From Leptospira sp. (lineage in GTDB: Bacteria > Spirochaetota > Leptospiria > Leptospirales > Leptospiraceae): 64,000 nucleotides of DNA. This document shows, one piece after another, positions 16,997 through 24,965 of the stretch. Both the position numbers and the translations under genes were made by a program. The DNA is taken from the NCBI GenBank assembly GCA_027531445.1, contig JAPZRK010000008.1:1-64000 (forward strand). The letters run 5' to 3'. Position 1 is the first letter of the stretch; each line of letters begins with the position of its first letter. Below the pieces are notes generated by a model. The model saw only the letters and a list, made by a program, of their open reading frames with translations, did no database searches and had not been told where the DNA came from.

Positions 16997-19105
16997 ATGT
17001 CTTTATACGTCAGTATCTTTGTTTGCTTATTGTTTCCATTCCAACTTTTTGCTCAAGAAGGAATTCCCAGTTATCAGCAAATCAAAGCTTCGTATTCACC
17101 TTCTGATATACTCTATTTCGATCGCCACTTAACACCGATTCAATCAATTAGAACAAGATTTGACTATCGATCTGAAAATTGGATAGAGATTGATCATATA
17201 AACTCATTCCTAATTGAAGCTGTGATTCATTCGGAGGATAAAAAATTCTATGAGCATAGTGGGGTTGACAGCCTTGCCTTTGTTGGGTCCGTATGGAAGA
17301 GTATTTTGGGGGGATCCTTGAGGGGCGGTTCCACGATTACTATGCAGTTAGCTGGGATTTTAGATCCTGAGCTTAGTTTAGTAAAGGGCAGAAGAAACAT
17401 CTTTCAAAAATTGAAACAAATTCAAAGAGCCGGTGAGATTGAGGCAAGATGGTCAAAAGTTGAAATTTTAACAGCATATTTGAATTTAGTTTTTTTTCGT
17501 GGAGAATTGCGAGGTGTTGGTTCAGCCTCAAGAGCTTTGTTTCATAAATTGCCCAGTGAATTAAACCCGAACGAATCTTACATACTAACAGCATTAATTC
17601 GATCACCGAAAGCTACAATTTCCAAGGTAAGCGAAAGAGCTTGTGTGATCAAGAAATCGATGGAATCCAACGAAGAAGTGTCATGTGATGAATTGGCAAA
17701 GATCACAAAAAATGTTTTATTTCAGAGGATCGATTATTCTTCTTTTCCTAATCACGCCCAACACTTTGTCAATTTAATTCATAAAATGGGTTTAGAAGGC
17801 ACCTCGACCACAATTATAAAAAATCTACAAATCAAGATAGAACAAATACTGAAGGCCAATCTAAAGCCGCTGCTTTCTCAAATGGTAGATGATGGCGCGG
17901 TCTTAGTTCTACATAACCGAACAGGTGAAGTGATTTCGTATGTTGCAAATTCTGGCTCTATGAGTCATGTAAGTTCTCTTGATTTGATACAAACAAAAAG
18001 ACAGGCTGGTTCTACTTTGAAACCTTTTGTTTACGCTCAGAGTTTCGAAGAACGTAAATTAAGTCCATCTTCGATTCTTAATGACGCACCAATTGATATT
18101 CCTGTCTTTAGAGGTATCTATAGACCTCTGAATTATGATAAAACGTACCAAGGTAAGGTGACAGTCGCACAAAGTTTAGGTTCTTCTCTGAATATTCCTG
18201 CTGTAAGGGCATTATCATACCTTGATATGGGATTGTTTCTCCATAAACTAAATTTGCTTGGATTTAAAAATTTAGCTTATCCTGAATTTTATGGACCTTC
18301 TCTGGCTCTTGGATCAGCAGATGTATCACTTTGGGAATTAACCAATGCATATCGCACTTTTGCCAATGAAGGTAAGTACAGCGATCCAGTCTTAACAGTT
18401 CACGTTGAATCCAAAAATGGTAACAGTAAAATTCTCTCAGAAAATGAGACCGTCATTTTTCGTAAGTCGGTTGCATTTTTGATTCAGTCGATTCTCTCTA
18501 GTAGAGAAGCACGCAGTCTAAGTTTTGGTTGGGAGAGCAATCTTTCGACTCCATTTTATTCTGCTGTCAAAACTGGTACAAGTCAAGATATGAGGGATAA
18601 TTGGTGCATTGGATTTTCCAGTGAATATACCGTCGGTGTTTGGATTGGGAATGCAAAAGGACAGCCTATGCGGGATGTGTCTGGTGTTTCTGGTGCTGGA
18701 CCAATTTGGAGGGAAGTTATGGAATTATTGCACGAAAAAACTAACTCTCAGTTTCCAGATGTTCCGAATGATGTGGTTTATGATAACACAAAACAGGTAT
18801 ATGTTGAAACAAACTGGAGTGAAATCAGTGACTACCATCGTAAACCTTTTTCACCCCCTCTGAAAATTTCTGCCCCCTCCAACGAAACCATTTTTGCCTT
18901 TGATCCTGATATTCCCAAAGGAAGTCAGAAGATTTTGTTTCGACTCAACCACTACCAAACGAAAGGATCTTGGAATCTAAATGGAATCAAACTAGGTTCA
19001 ATTGAAGAACCTTTTTTATGGAATCTAGAAAAAGGTATTTTTGTTCTGGAAGTAATGGATGAAAATGGAAAATCGTTAGATAAGATACATTTTGAAGTAC
19101 GTTGA
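16997..19105 (+). CDS. pbpC: penicillin-binding protein 1C-type murein synthase
   Basis: A 702-residue bifunctional peptidoglycan synthase. A signal peptide (1-19) is followed by a family-51 glycosyltransferase with catalytic Glu80 in SEDKKFYEH and GGSTITMQ. The transpeptidase has SxxK as STLK (339-342), SSLN and KTGTS. The C-terminal 100 residues form a beta-rich domain like the PBP1C tail. Length and order fit PbpC better than PBP1A or PBP1B. No alpha-2-macroglobulin gene, a frequent partner, is adjacent. Confidence 0.9.
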   Translation: MSLYVSIFVCLLFPFQLFAQEGIPSYQQIKASYSPSDILYFDRHLTPIQSIRTRFDYRSENWIEIDHINSFLIEAVIHSEDKKFYEHSGVDSLAFVGSVWKSILGGSLRGGSTITMQLAGILDPELSLVKGRRNIFQKLKQIQRAGEIEARWSKVEILTAYLNLVFFRGELRGVGSASRALFHKLPSELNPNESYILTALIRSPKATISKVSERACVIKKSMESNEEVSCDELAKITKNVLFQRIDYSSFPNHAQHFVNLIHKMGLEGTSTTIIKNLQIKIEQILKANLKPLLSQMVDDGAVLVLHNRTGEVISYVANSGSMSHVSSLDLIQTKRQAGSTLKPFVYAQSFEERKLSPSSILNDAPIDIPVFRGIYRPLNYDKTYQGKVTVAQSLGSSLNIPAVRALSYLDMGLFLHKLNLLGFKNLAYPEFYGPSLALGSADVSLWELTNAYRTFANEGKYSDPVLTVHVESKNGNSKILSENETVIFRKSVAFLIQSILSSREARSLSFGWESNLSTPFYSAVKTGTSQDMRDNWCIGFSSEYTVGVWIGNAKGQPMRDVSGVSGAGPIWREVMELLHEKTNSQFPDVPNDVVYDNTKQVYVETNWSEISDYHRKPFSPPLKISAPSNETIFAFDPDIPKGSQKILFRLNHYQTKGSWNLNGIKLGSIEEPFLWNLEKGIFVLEVMDENGKSLDKIHFEVR

Positions 19106-19128
19106 TATAATAAATCGATGAATATGCT

Positions 19129-20442
19129 ATGAAATCAAAAGGCACCAAAGAAAAAGATGATCAATTCCAATTGGATGAAGAAGTATTAAAAATCTCGCGA
19201 ATCAGCCTTTCCGTATTTTTCACCTTTATCACTTTTGGAATTTTTGCTCCTACGGAGGAGCTTGGTTTATATGATCCCACATGGATCCGTCTACTTCATT
19301 CATGTTCTACTTTAACTGTCATCATATTGACTTTTTTTTCCAAACGTGTACGCAAAAATATCCAAGGAATTTTGTTAGTTTTTTTCTATACCATTAGTGC
19401 TCATTCTCTTTTATTATTATATTGGAATTCACTGTCGATTGGCTATTTGGTCGGGATGATACTCGTAATCACCTGTATTGGCGTTAGTTTTGTAGAAAAG
19501 AGATGGCTCATTCATTATTTAAGTTTTGTTGTCTCATTTGGGATTTTGGTTGGTATTTATGCTGAAAAACCACAAGTTGACTTGTCATTGTACCTTTCTG
19601 CAATACTCACTCCAGCCATCGTGTCATATCTCACTTTAAATGTCAGACTTGGTTCAGTAGAAAAGTTGAGAGAATCCCAAAAACAATTAGCAATCTTTCA
19701 TGATCGCATCAGTTACGATTTGGAGCTTGCCTCCGAAACTCAAAACAACCTTGTCACAAAAAAATGGCCGAAGACCAAAGGTTTTGTATGTCATAGTCTC
19801 TTCCAATCTTTCGATCAGGTTGGTGGCGATGCAATTAGCTATGTGGAAAGACCAGATGGAAAATTTGTATTTTATTTCGCGGATGTCGCAGGTCATGGCA
19901 TTGCTTCAGCGATGGTATCTGCTATGTCTGTATTGGCATTTAAAATTCATGCCCTGGAACAAAGTGAACCCGCCTCTTGTTTGAGATCAATGCATTTAGA
20001 TCTAAAAAACTTGGTGAATACAAATCATATCAGCGCTTGTGTTGTCTATTTTTCTCCAGACGACAAAAAGATTAGTTTTTCATATGCAGGCCATCCGCCA
20101 ATGTTACTTTTGAAAGCATCTGGAAAGATAGAAGTTCTTGAAGGTTCAGGGACACTTATTGTTTCCCTACTAGATCCAAAATTGAAAAACTACCAAAGAA
20201 CTCTCGAATCAGGAGATAAAGTTTTATTATATTCCGATGGGATCGTTGAAGTCTTTGATGATTCTGGAGAAATTTTAGGGGAAGATAGCATCATAGAAGA
20301 TCTTAAAAACCAAATATCAGAACTTCCCGCCGTCTCAAGTTCTGGTGAAATTATTTTGAAAGGTATATTCGATAAGGTGCTCAGGTATTCCAAGGGAAGA
20401 CAATCTGACGATATGAGTCTTTTCCTTTTGGAGATCGAATGA
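19129..20442 (+). CDS. membrane SpoIIE-type PP2C phosphatase
   Basis: 437 residues. The N-terminal 180 residues contain about six membrane helices. A short coiled linker (SVEKLRESQKQLAIFHDRI) leads to a PP2C/SpoIIE domain with metal-binding motifs VGGDAISY, FADVAGHGIASAM, YAGHPPMLL, LYSDGIVE and a terminal QSDDMSLFLL. Such enzymes dephosphorylate STAS antagonists in partner-switching systems. The membrane part may be a sensor; its ligand is unknown. It overlaps the following permease gene by ATGA. Confidence 0.9.
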   Translation: MKSKGTKEKDDQFQLDEEVLKISRISLSVFFTFITFGIFAPTEELGLYDPTWIRLLHSCSTLTVIILTFFSKRVRKNIQGILLVFFYTISAHSLLLLYWNSLSIGYLVGMILVITCIGVSFVEKRWLIHYLSFVVSFGILVGIYAEKPQVDLSLYLSAILTPAIVSYLTLNVRLGSVEKLRESQKQLAIFHDRISYDLELASETQNNLVTKKWPKTKGFVCHSLFQSFDQVGGDAISYVERPDGKFVFYFADVAGHGIASAMVSAMSVLAFKIHALEQSEPASCLRSMHLDLKNLVNTNHISACVVYFSPDDKKISFSYAGHPPMLLLKASGKIEVLEGSGTLIVSLLDPKLKNYQRTLESGDKVLLYSDGIVEVFDDSGEILGEDSIIEDLKNQISELPAVSSSGEIILKGIFDKVLRYSKGRQSDDMSLFLLEIE

Positions 20443-21581
20443 TGCTCAATAACATTATGATTCCATTCCGTTGGATCAAACAAGAGTTTATTCCATTTCG
20501 CATTTTAGATCGATATTTATTCTTTGATTTTTTGAAAAATTTTCTTGGAACATTGATATTGCTTACTTCGATGATTGTTATTTATGAATTTACGAATAAC
20601 ATGAAGTACTTGGTGGCTTCAAAAGTAGATCCAACTCATGTTTATCTTTATATTTTATATTCTGTGCCGGGAATGTTAGTTCAAGTTGTGTCTCCGGCGC
20701 TCATGTTTTCTGTCTGTTTTGTTGTCGGCCAATACAGCGTAAATAAAGAGTTAGTTGCCATTATGGTCGCAGGTGTATCCTTCCTGCGCATCATAACCCC
20801 AATTTTATTTTTTGGTTTTTGTGTTTGGATTTTCATGTCCTTCTTTTCACAGTTTGTAGTGATTCCTGCAAGCAAACAGGCTCAGATCGAATACAGTTAT
20901 ATGATCAAAGGTGCAAACAAACTAGTTGATTTTGTTTATCAATTGCACATCAAAGGAAAAAACGGATTCTACTATGTCTATTGGATAGATGAAAAAGAAA
21001 GTACAGTCAAAGGTGGATTCAACTATATAGACATTAGTGAGGAAGGATTGCCCAATTATGTGGTGTCTTCTCAAAAAGCAAAGTTTACGCCGGATCCTCA
21101 TCATTGGACACTGTATGATGCAGAAGAGATTCGTTTTTCAAAAGAGTTAGAGATCCTATCTCGCACAAAATATCCGGAAAAGGAATATCCATTTCCAGAA
21201 GACATACAGTATTTTTCCAAACCTACTCGAAATCCTGAACAAATGAATTTTTTCGAACTCGCCGATGAAATTGAAACACGTATCATTAAAGGTATACCAT
21301 ATCGTGATGTGATCGTCCAAAGACATGTTACATTTGCTATGCCAGTTATGTCATTTGTAGTTGTTGCCTTGGGTGCACTCGCGGGGGCGATTACAAAGAG
21401 ATCTGCTGGTGTTGCTTCTCTTGGCCTGACCATCGCAGTTGTATTGTTATACTATATTTTGTTTTCAACGATGAAAACACTGGCAGAGAATGGCGGTATG
21501 CCGATTTGGTTCGGCATTTGGTTCACGCCTGTGCTTTTTATATCCGCCGCTTATATTTTTTATAAGCGGATGAATATATAG
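20439..21581 (+). CDS. LptF/LptG-family LPS export permease
   Basis: 380 residues of the YjgP/YjgQ type. Two or three N-terminal membrane helices starting at LDRYLFFDFLKNFLGTL, a periplasmic beta domain (about 130-290) and three C-terminal helices match the LptF/LptG layout. With LptB and LptC such permeases lift LPS out of the inner membrane, which implies an LPS-bearing outer membrane. The sequence does not decide between LptF and LptG. It is the last gene before the cassette region. Confidence 0.85.
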   Translation: MMLNNIMIPFRWIKQEFIPFRILDRYLFFDFLKNFLGTLILLTSMIVIYEFTNNMKYLVASKVDPTHVYLYILYSVPGMLVQVVSPALMFSVCFVVGQYSVNKELVAIMVAGVSFLRIITPILFFGFCVWIFMSFFSQFVVIPASKQAQIEYSYMIKGANKLVDFVYQLHIKGKNGFYYVYWIDEKESTVKGGFNYIDISEEGLPNYVVSSQKAKFTPDPHHWTLYDAEEIRFSKELEILSRTKYPEKEYPFPEDIQYFSKPTRNPEQMNFFELADEIETRIIKGIPYRDVIVQRHVTFAMPVMSFVVVALGALAGAITKRSAGVASLGLTIAVVLLYYILFSTMKTLAENGGMPIWFGIWFTPVLFISAAYIFYKRMNI

Positions 21582-21586
21582 ATCAT

Positions 21587-21814
21587 TCATCTGAAGTGAT
21601 CAGATTGAAGACTGCTATTTGGAACGCATTTTTTCTTGCGACCAAAATTGGTTTCGTTTACTAGTTGCTTCGATTTGCTCCGGTCTATTTCTTCCTCATT
21701 CATAGTAGCCCGTAAGTATCGACTTTGTTCTAGCATGTGTTCAACAGTTAAATCTTCCCAATTTATTTTTCTGCTGAGTGAATCAGCAGAAATTTCCGAA
21801 TAGAGAAAGATTCC
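21587..21814 (-). pseudogene. possible gene remnant left of the cassette array
   Basis: On the - strand a frame is open from just after a TAG (817-815 of 21.8 kb) to a TGA at 21587-21589, 75 codons. It has protein-like composition (for example WEDLTVEHMLEQSRYLRATM) but its only ATG (21736) lies in the middle and has no ribosome-binding site. It could be the 3' end of a decayed gene or chance. Family not recognised, so its relation to an integrase or transposase is unknown. The rest of the 523-nt gap holds only the mini-ORF listed next. Confidence 0.3.
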
Positions 21815-21897
21815 CTACCTTCGTTGTTTGAATTGTTTGCCTTTTTGTACCACCAAACGCGATTGACTGATCATTGAACAGGAGGGAAGGTGGCGGT

Positions 21898-21978
21898 ATG
21901 AAAAAGAAAATTGTCTTGCTTACCTTATCGATCCGCAGTTGTTCTCGTTTATTGATTCGTGATTCTATGCAAGCATAA
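21898..21978 (+). CDS. possible 26-codon ORF
   Basis: ATG at 21898 follows a strong ribosome-binding site (GGAGGG) and encodes MKKKIVLLTLSIRS plus 12 residues. The TAA stop lies inside GCATAAC (21973-21979), a layout also seen for the PIN-toxin gene ending at 24546. The peptide has no recognisable function and may be a remnant. Confidence 0.25.
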   Translation: MKKKIVLLTLSIRSCSRLLIRDSMQA

Positions 21979-22104
21979 CAAAATTCGGAAACAGAGCCTG
22001 TGAACGGAATGAGTTTTTACCAGTTTGACAACTTGGCATATTGTTTTGCGAGCAATACGAGAAGATAGAGTTATACGAAATAATTCAAAACATTTAGTAA
22101 AATT

Positions 22105-22848
22105 ATGAAATCTAAAACAAAATATCTTATCATTCTCTTAATGATTATTTCAACATCTAAATCATTAATATCGGAAGAAATAAAAACTGAAACGACGATT
22201 GAAAGAAAGAAAATTCACATTTATTTATCCCCCATTTTTGTAACCAATTATACTGCATTTCCTTTTCGCGAACGAGAGGAGCGTCAGACATACACTCTCT
22301 TATACGGATTATCAAATAATTTGTTTCTAGGTTTCAACTATAGTAGAGGTGAAGATCCAAATAGAAATTTAAGACTTAGCTCTCGTCAAGCTAGAAATCA
22401 AGTAACTATATATGAAGAAAAAAAGTCTCGAGAATCTGAATATCTTACTTTAAAAGCTCAATATTTCTTTTATAATAATTTGTATGGTAGCTTAAATTTT
22501 GGAATTGAAAAAGGGTTTACTCAAGAGAATAGTAATTTCCTTTCAGTGTCTTCAAATAGTATCAGCTTGCTACCTTACAGCAGAACATTAATATACTCTG
22601 ATCGTTATTTTGCTACTGCCGGAATTGGATATAGAAAGGAAGTATATGGAGTTTTATTACTTGGACTTGAATGGGAATATGGATATATGTCTTCCGGTAG
22701 AATAAATGACCATAGTACTTTCAATCCGGATTATTTCGCTGGCGCTCCAAGTATGTATGTTATAGAACAATTGTTTAAAGCAACAAGTAAAAGTCCCGAT
22801 TCTTCTCCTTTTGGACTTTTATATTTCTACACTGGAATTGCACTTTAG
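22105..22848 (+). CDS. cassette 1: predicted outer-membrane beta-barrel protein
   Basis: 247 residues with a signal peptide (about 1-23). Alternating hydrophobic/polar strands separated by turns (LLYGLSNNLFLGFNY, YLTLKAQYFFYNNLYGSLNFGIE, YFATAGIGYRKEVYGVLLLGLEWEYGY) and a C-terminal aromatic strand (FGLLYFYTGIAL) point to an eight-strand-type barrel. No ribosome-binding site is evident; TTTAGT (22093-22098) lies 6 nt before the ATG. The next element is attC1, 35 nt downstream. Function unknown; surface exposure is inferred. Confidence 0.75.
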   Translation: MKSKTKYLIILLMIISTSKSLISEEIKTETTIERKKIHIYLSPIFVTNYTAFPFREREERQTYTLLYGLSNNLFLGFNYSRGEDPNRNLRLSSRQARNQVTIYEEKKSRESEYLTLKAQYFFYNNLYGSLNFGIEKGFTQENSNFLSVSSNSISLLPYSRTLIYSDRYFATAGIGYRKEVYGVLLLGLEWEYGYMSSGRINDHSTFNPDYFAGAPSMYVIEQLFKATSKSPDSSPFGLLYFYTGIAL

Positions 22849-22883
22849 ATCGAAAATGTATTTTCTAAAAAATGAATTACTTC

Positions 22884-23050
22884 GCATAACTTCGGCTGAC
22901 ACGCTCCGCTCGGGACTTTCGCCCTCGCTCGGCCTAAAGGCACATTGTCCTCCGTCACGCTTCTTGCACTGCAAGAAGGCGCGCCGACGCTAACGCCTAC
23001 TCCGCGTAGGCTCAGCTACGGACAACGTCGTGTAGCCTAGTTCGTTATGC
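22884..23050 (+). repeat. attC1 (long form)
   Basis: R'' GCATAAC at 22884-22890; R' GTTATGC at 23044-23050. The left arm GGCTGACACG and right arm CGTGTAGCC pair except for one extra C in the left arm, as expected for an extrahelical base. The centre holds smaller hairpins such as CCTAC/GTAGG and CTTCTTGC/GCAAGAAG. Its inner sequence closely resembles attC5. The remaining 240 nt before the next gene hold an inverted repeat (AGTTTCTT/AAGAAACT, 23178-23201) and a promoter. Confidence 0.82.
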
Positions 23051-23253
23051 GTCATTGAGAAATTGTATGACTCAAGACATGGGTAACACTTTTTAGGACG
23101 TCTATTTGTATTATTATAATGGAGATTACTATTGCCACTTTACCTAGGAATTTGCAATCGATAGAGTTAATATGAGTAGTTTCTTTGACATGCAAGAAAC
23201 TAAACTTTCAGAAAAAGTTTCTTATATACTCTCTTAATATAAATTAAAATAGA

Positions 23254-23282
23254 TTTACATTTAAATAGAAAATTTCTATATT
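23254..23282 (+). promoter_or_regulatory. promoter of cassette 2
   Basis: TTTACA (23254-23259), a 17-nt spacer and TATATT (23277-23282), then 7 nt to the ATG at 23290. No Shine-Dalgarno is present, so the mRNA is predicted to be leaderless or nearly so. Confidence 0.6.
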
Positions 23283-23289
23283 CAAGATC

Positions 23290-23616
23290 ATGATAATGAG
23301 AGCCAAATTTATTAAAATCGCTATCGCTATATCATTTTTAGCTATTTTAACATTTTGCGATATAGGACCAGGAACTTCGGCAAGAGATAGTTGCAAAAAT
23401 TCAAAAGAAAATAAGATTGATGGTCCTTCAGAAGGGAGTAGGGCAGATAAAGCTAAGTGTATAAATATTTTACCTGAACTAATGAAAAATAGACAGGTAG
23501 AAAATGATTCAGATATTACAGATCTCTATTTCATCATTTGTGTAAGTAATTTAATCGAATTAAAAAAATGTGATAATGAAAGTCCATTGCCATATTTTAT
23601 TCCTATTAAATATTAA
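23290..23616 (+). CDS. cassette 2: small lipoprotein
   Basis: 108 residues. The signal (AIAISFLAILTFCDIG) ends in a loose lipobox with Cys23. The mature part has five further cysteines (DSCKNS, KAKCIN, IICVSN, KKCDNE among them) and many Asn/Lys/Asp. A second ATG 6 nt downstream could serve as start; with a promoter 7 nt from the first ATG I keep the first. Resembles other small AT-rich leptospiral lipoproteins; function unknown. Confidence 0.68.
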   Translation: MIMRAKFIKIAIAISFLAILTFCDIGPGTSARDSCKNSKENKIDGPSEGSRADKAKCINILPELMKNRQVENDSDITDLYFIICVSNLIELKKCDNESPLPYFIPIKY

Positions 23617-23657
23617 TTTACTTTAAAAAATGACTTAAAATCAAAATCGTAACCTTC

Positions 23658-23699
23658 GTATAACTGCGGCTGACACGCTCCGCTCGGGACATGGGTAAC
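23658..23699 (+). repeat. attC2, right half missing
   Basis: GTATAAC (23658-23664) followed by GCGGCTGACACGCTCCGCTCGG matches the left half of the other sites. After GACATGGGTAAC (23688-23699) the similarity ends; no AGCC-N5-GTTATGC right arm occurs before the next gene. It should be unable to form the folded recombination substrate. Confidence 0.65.
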
Positions 23700-23778
23700 G
23701 ATATTTTGAAAAAATGAATAATAGTAAATAATTTACTAGATTCCTATTACATTTTCAATTTTAAAATTCAAATAAGAA

Positions 23779-23808
23779 TTGATAAAATATGACCTTTGTG
23801 ACTACATT
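23779..23808 (+). promoter_or_regulatory. promoter of the Phd/PIN toxin-antitoxin cassette
   Basis: TTGATA (23779-23784), an 18-nt spacer and TACATT (23803-23808), then 6 nt to the ATG at 23815. No Shine-Dalgarno is seen, so a leaderless transcript is likely. Confidence 0.5.
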
Positions 23809-23814
23809 TAAACC

Positions 23815-24108
23815 ATGATATCAGTGGGAATTAGGGAATTAAAAACACATCTAAGTCAATACATTGACCTTGTAAAGCAAGGCGAAAATGTTCTGATTAC
23901 TGAGCATAATAAAGTTGTAGCAGAGTTGAAATTTCCAGAACCGGAAAGTAGCACAATTGGTGAAAATCAAAAAATCTTAAAGAAATTGGTCGAGGAAGGC
24001 AAAATTATTCCTCCTAAACGGAAAAGAGAAGTTATCCGTTCTAAAGAAAAAAATACAATAAAGCAAAAAGAATGGTGGCATTTGTACCAAGAATCTAAAG
24101 AAAATTAA
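23815..24108 (+). CDS. cassette 3a: Phd/YefM-type antitoxin
   Basis: 97 residues. The N-terminal half (ISVGIRELKTHLSQYIDLVKQGENVLITEHNKVVAEL) is the classic Phd/YefM DNA-binding fold. The basic C-terminal tail (KRKREVIRSKEKNTIKQKEW) should wrap the toxin. It sits directly before a PIN-domain toxin with no gap, giving a VapBC-like type II pair. It probably represses its own promoter together with the toxin, as is typical of the family. Confidence 0.88.
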   Translation: MISVGIRELKTHLSQYIDLVKQGENVLITEHNKVVAELKFPEPESSTIGENQKILKKLVEEGKIIPPKRKREVIRSKEKNTIKQKEWWHLYQESKEN

Positions 24109-24546
24109 ATGATACAATATTTCGAAACAAGTATCATATTATCTCTGATTTTAGAAGATGAATTTCATGAGAAAGCCTCAAAAATTTGGAATCAGAAAAA
24201 TGATGTAATTTGTTCTATTCTAACTTCAATTGAAGCAACTATTGTTTTAAGACGATTCTATAAATCTAACAAAAGTAAATTAACTTCAAACTGGCTTTCA
24301 AAGAATGAAAAGAGATTAAATGAAATTCTCTCCGAATGCTCGCTAGTCAAAATTGATGATAGCATTTTATCTATAGTTGAATTAAAGAAGGAAATTTCAG
24401 ATTGTAGATCATTAGATGCGATTCATATTGCCACAGCAATTTTTCTAAAAGATAAATTTAATGATTCGAATCTTCAATTCTATAGCTTTGATAAGAGAGT
24501 AAAGGAAGTTGCAAAAAAATTAGGTTTAAAACCGCACAGCGTATAA
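24109..24546 (+). CDS. cassette 3b: PIN-domain (VapC-like) toxin
   Basis: 145 residues, predicted metal-dependent RNase. Acidic positions: Glu6 (YFETS) where most PIN proteins have Asp, Glu42 (TSIEATI), Asp103 (RSLDAIHIATA) and Asp128 (YSFDKR). The Asp-to-Glu change at the first position is unusual and could alter metal binding. The ATG follows the antitoxin stop directly. The stop TAA is part of the GTATAAC box of attC3, so the gene fills its cassette to the last base. Confidence 0.87.
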   Translation: MIQYFETSIILSLILEDEFHEKASKIWNQKNDVICSILTSIEATIVLRRFYKSNKSKLTSNWLSKNEKRLNEILSECSLVKIDDSILSIVELKKEISDCRSLDAIHIATAIFLKDKFNDSNLQFYSFDKRVKEVAKKLGLKPHSV

Positions 24547-24611
24547 CTGCTGCTGACACGCTACGCTCGGGACATGGGTCAGCCTTCGTCTGTAAGCCTG
24601 GTTCGTTATGC
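24541..24611 (+). repeat. attC3 (short form)
   Basis: R'' GTATAAC (24541-24547) contains the toxin stop codon. R' GTTATGC is 24605-24611. The left arm GCTGACACGC and right arm TGTAAGCC pair less well than in attC1. The centre contains GACATGGGTCAGCC. Total 71 nt. Confidence 0.75.
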
Positions 24612-24682
24612 GTCATTGCGGGGGGAGATCGCCGCGTCCATGCGGTGAGGGAAAAAACCAAGAATTTAGGATTTTTTAGGAA

Positions 24683-24711
24683 TTGACACTCATACAATTC
24701 TTGTATATTTT
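24683..24711 (+). promoter_or_regulatory. promoter with internal operator of the RHH/PIN cassette
   Basis: TTGACA (24683-24688) with TATTTT at 24706-24711 (17-nt spacer) or overlapping TATATT at 24704. Between them lies a perfect inverted repeat ATACAA-TTC-TTGTAT (24692-24706), well placed for binding by the ribbon-helix-helix antitoxin. The -10 ends 8 nt before the ATG and there is no Shine-Dalgarno. Confidence 0.65.
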
Positions 24712-24719
24712 TCTTAATT

Positions 24720-24965
24720 ATGAATCAGACTGTGAATATTTCATTTGAAAAAGCTCTTTTGAAAGAAATTGATAAAATAGCTAAAAAAGAACATAGGTCT
24801 AGGTCTGAGCTAATTCGTGAAGCTGCTAGAGCATACATTGAAAAAAAATCTAGGTGGCAAGCTATCTTTAGCTTCGCAGATAAAGCTAATTCAAAAGTTA
24901 AAATTACTGAAAATGATATTATCGATGGAATTAAACAACTTAGAAGTAATAAAAAAGCTTCTTAA
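24720..24965 (+). CDS. cassette 4a: ribbon-helix-helix (CopG/VapB-like) antitoxin
   Basis: 81 residues. The N-terminal 45 residues (TVNISFEKALLKEIDKIAKKE, RSRSELIREAARAYIE) are a standard ribbon-helix-helix DNA-binding domain; the tail should contact the toxin. The stop TAA overlaps the ATG of the PIN toxin (TAATG), indicating coupled translation. The palindrome in its promoter suggests autoregulation. The family is secure; naming it VapB rather than CopG is a matter of convention. Confidence 0.88.
   Translation: MNQTVNISFEKALLKEIDKIAKKEHRSRSELIREAARAYIEKKSRWQAIFSFADKANSKVKITENDIIDGIKQLRSNKKAS

Noticed and set aside
21973..22076. A further attC (attC0) framed by GCATAAC and GTTATAC
   Set aside because: The outer boxes fit, but the inner arms (ATTCGGAAAC and ACGAGAAGAT) do not pair and share nothing with the other sites. 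Kept only as a weak boundary hint.
23178..23201. AGTTTCTT/AAGAAACT hairpin as a terminator
   Set aside because: No T-run follows and it lies 130 nt after attC1, far from the preceding gene's stop; it may be an operator but nothing supports that.
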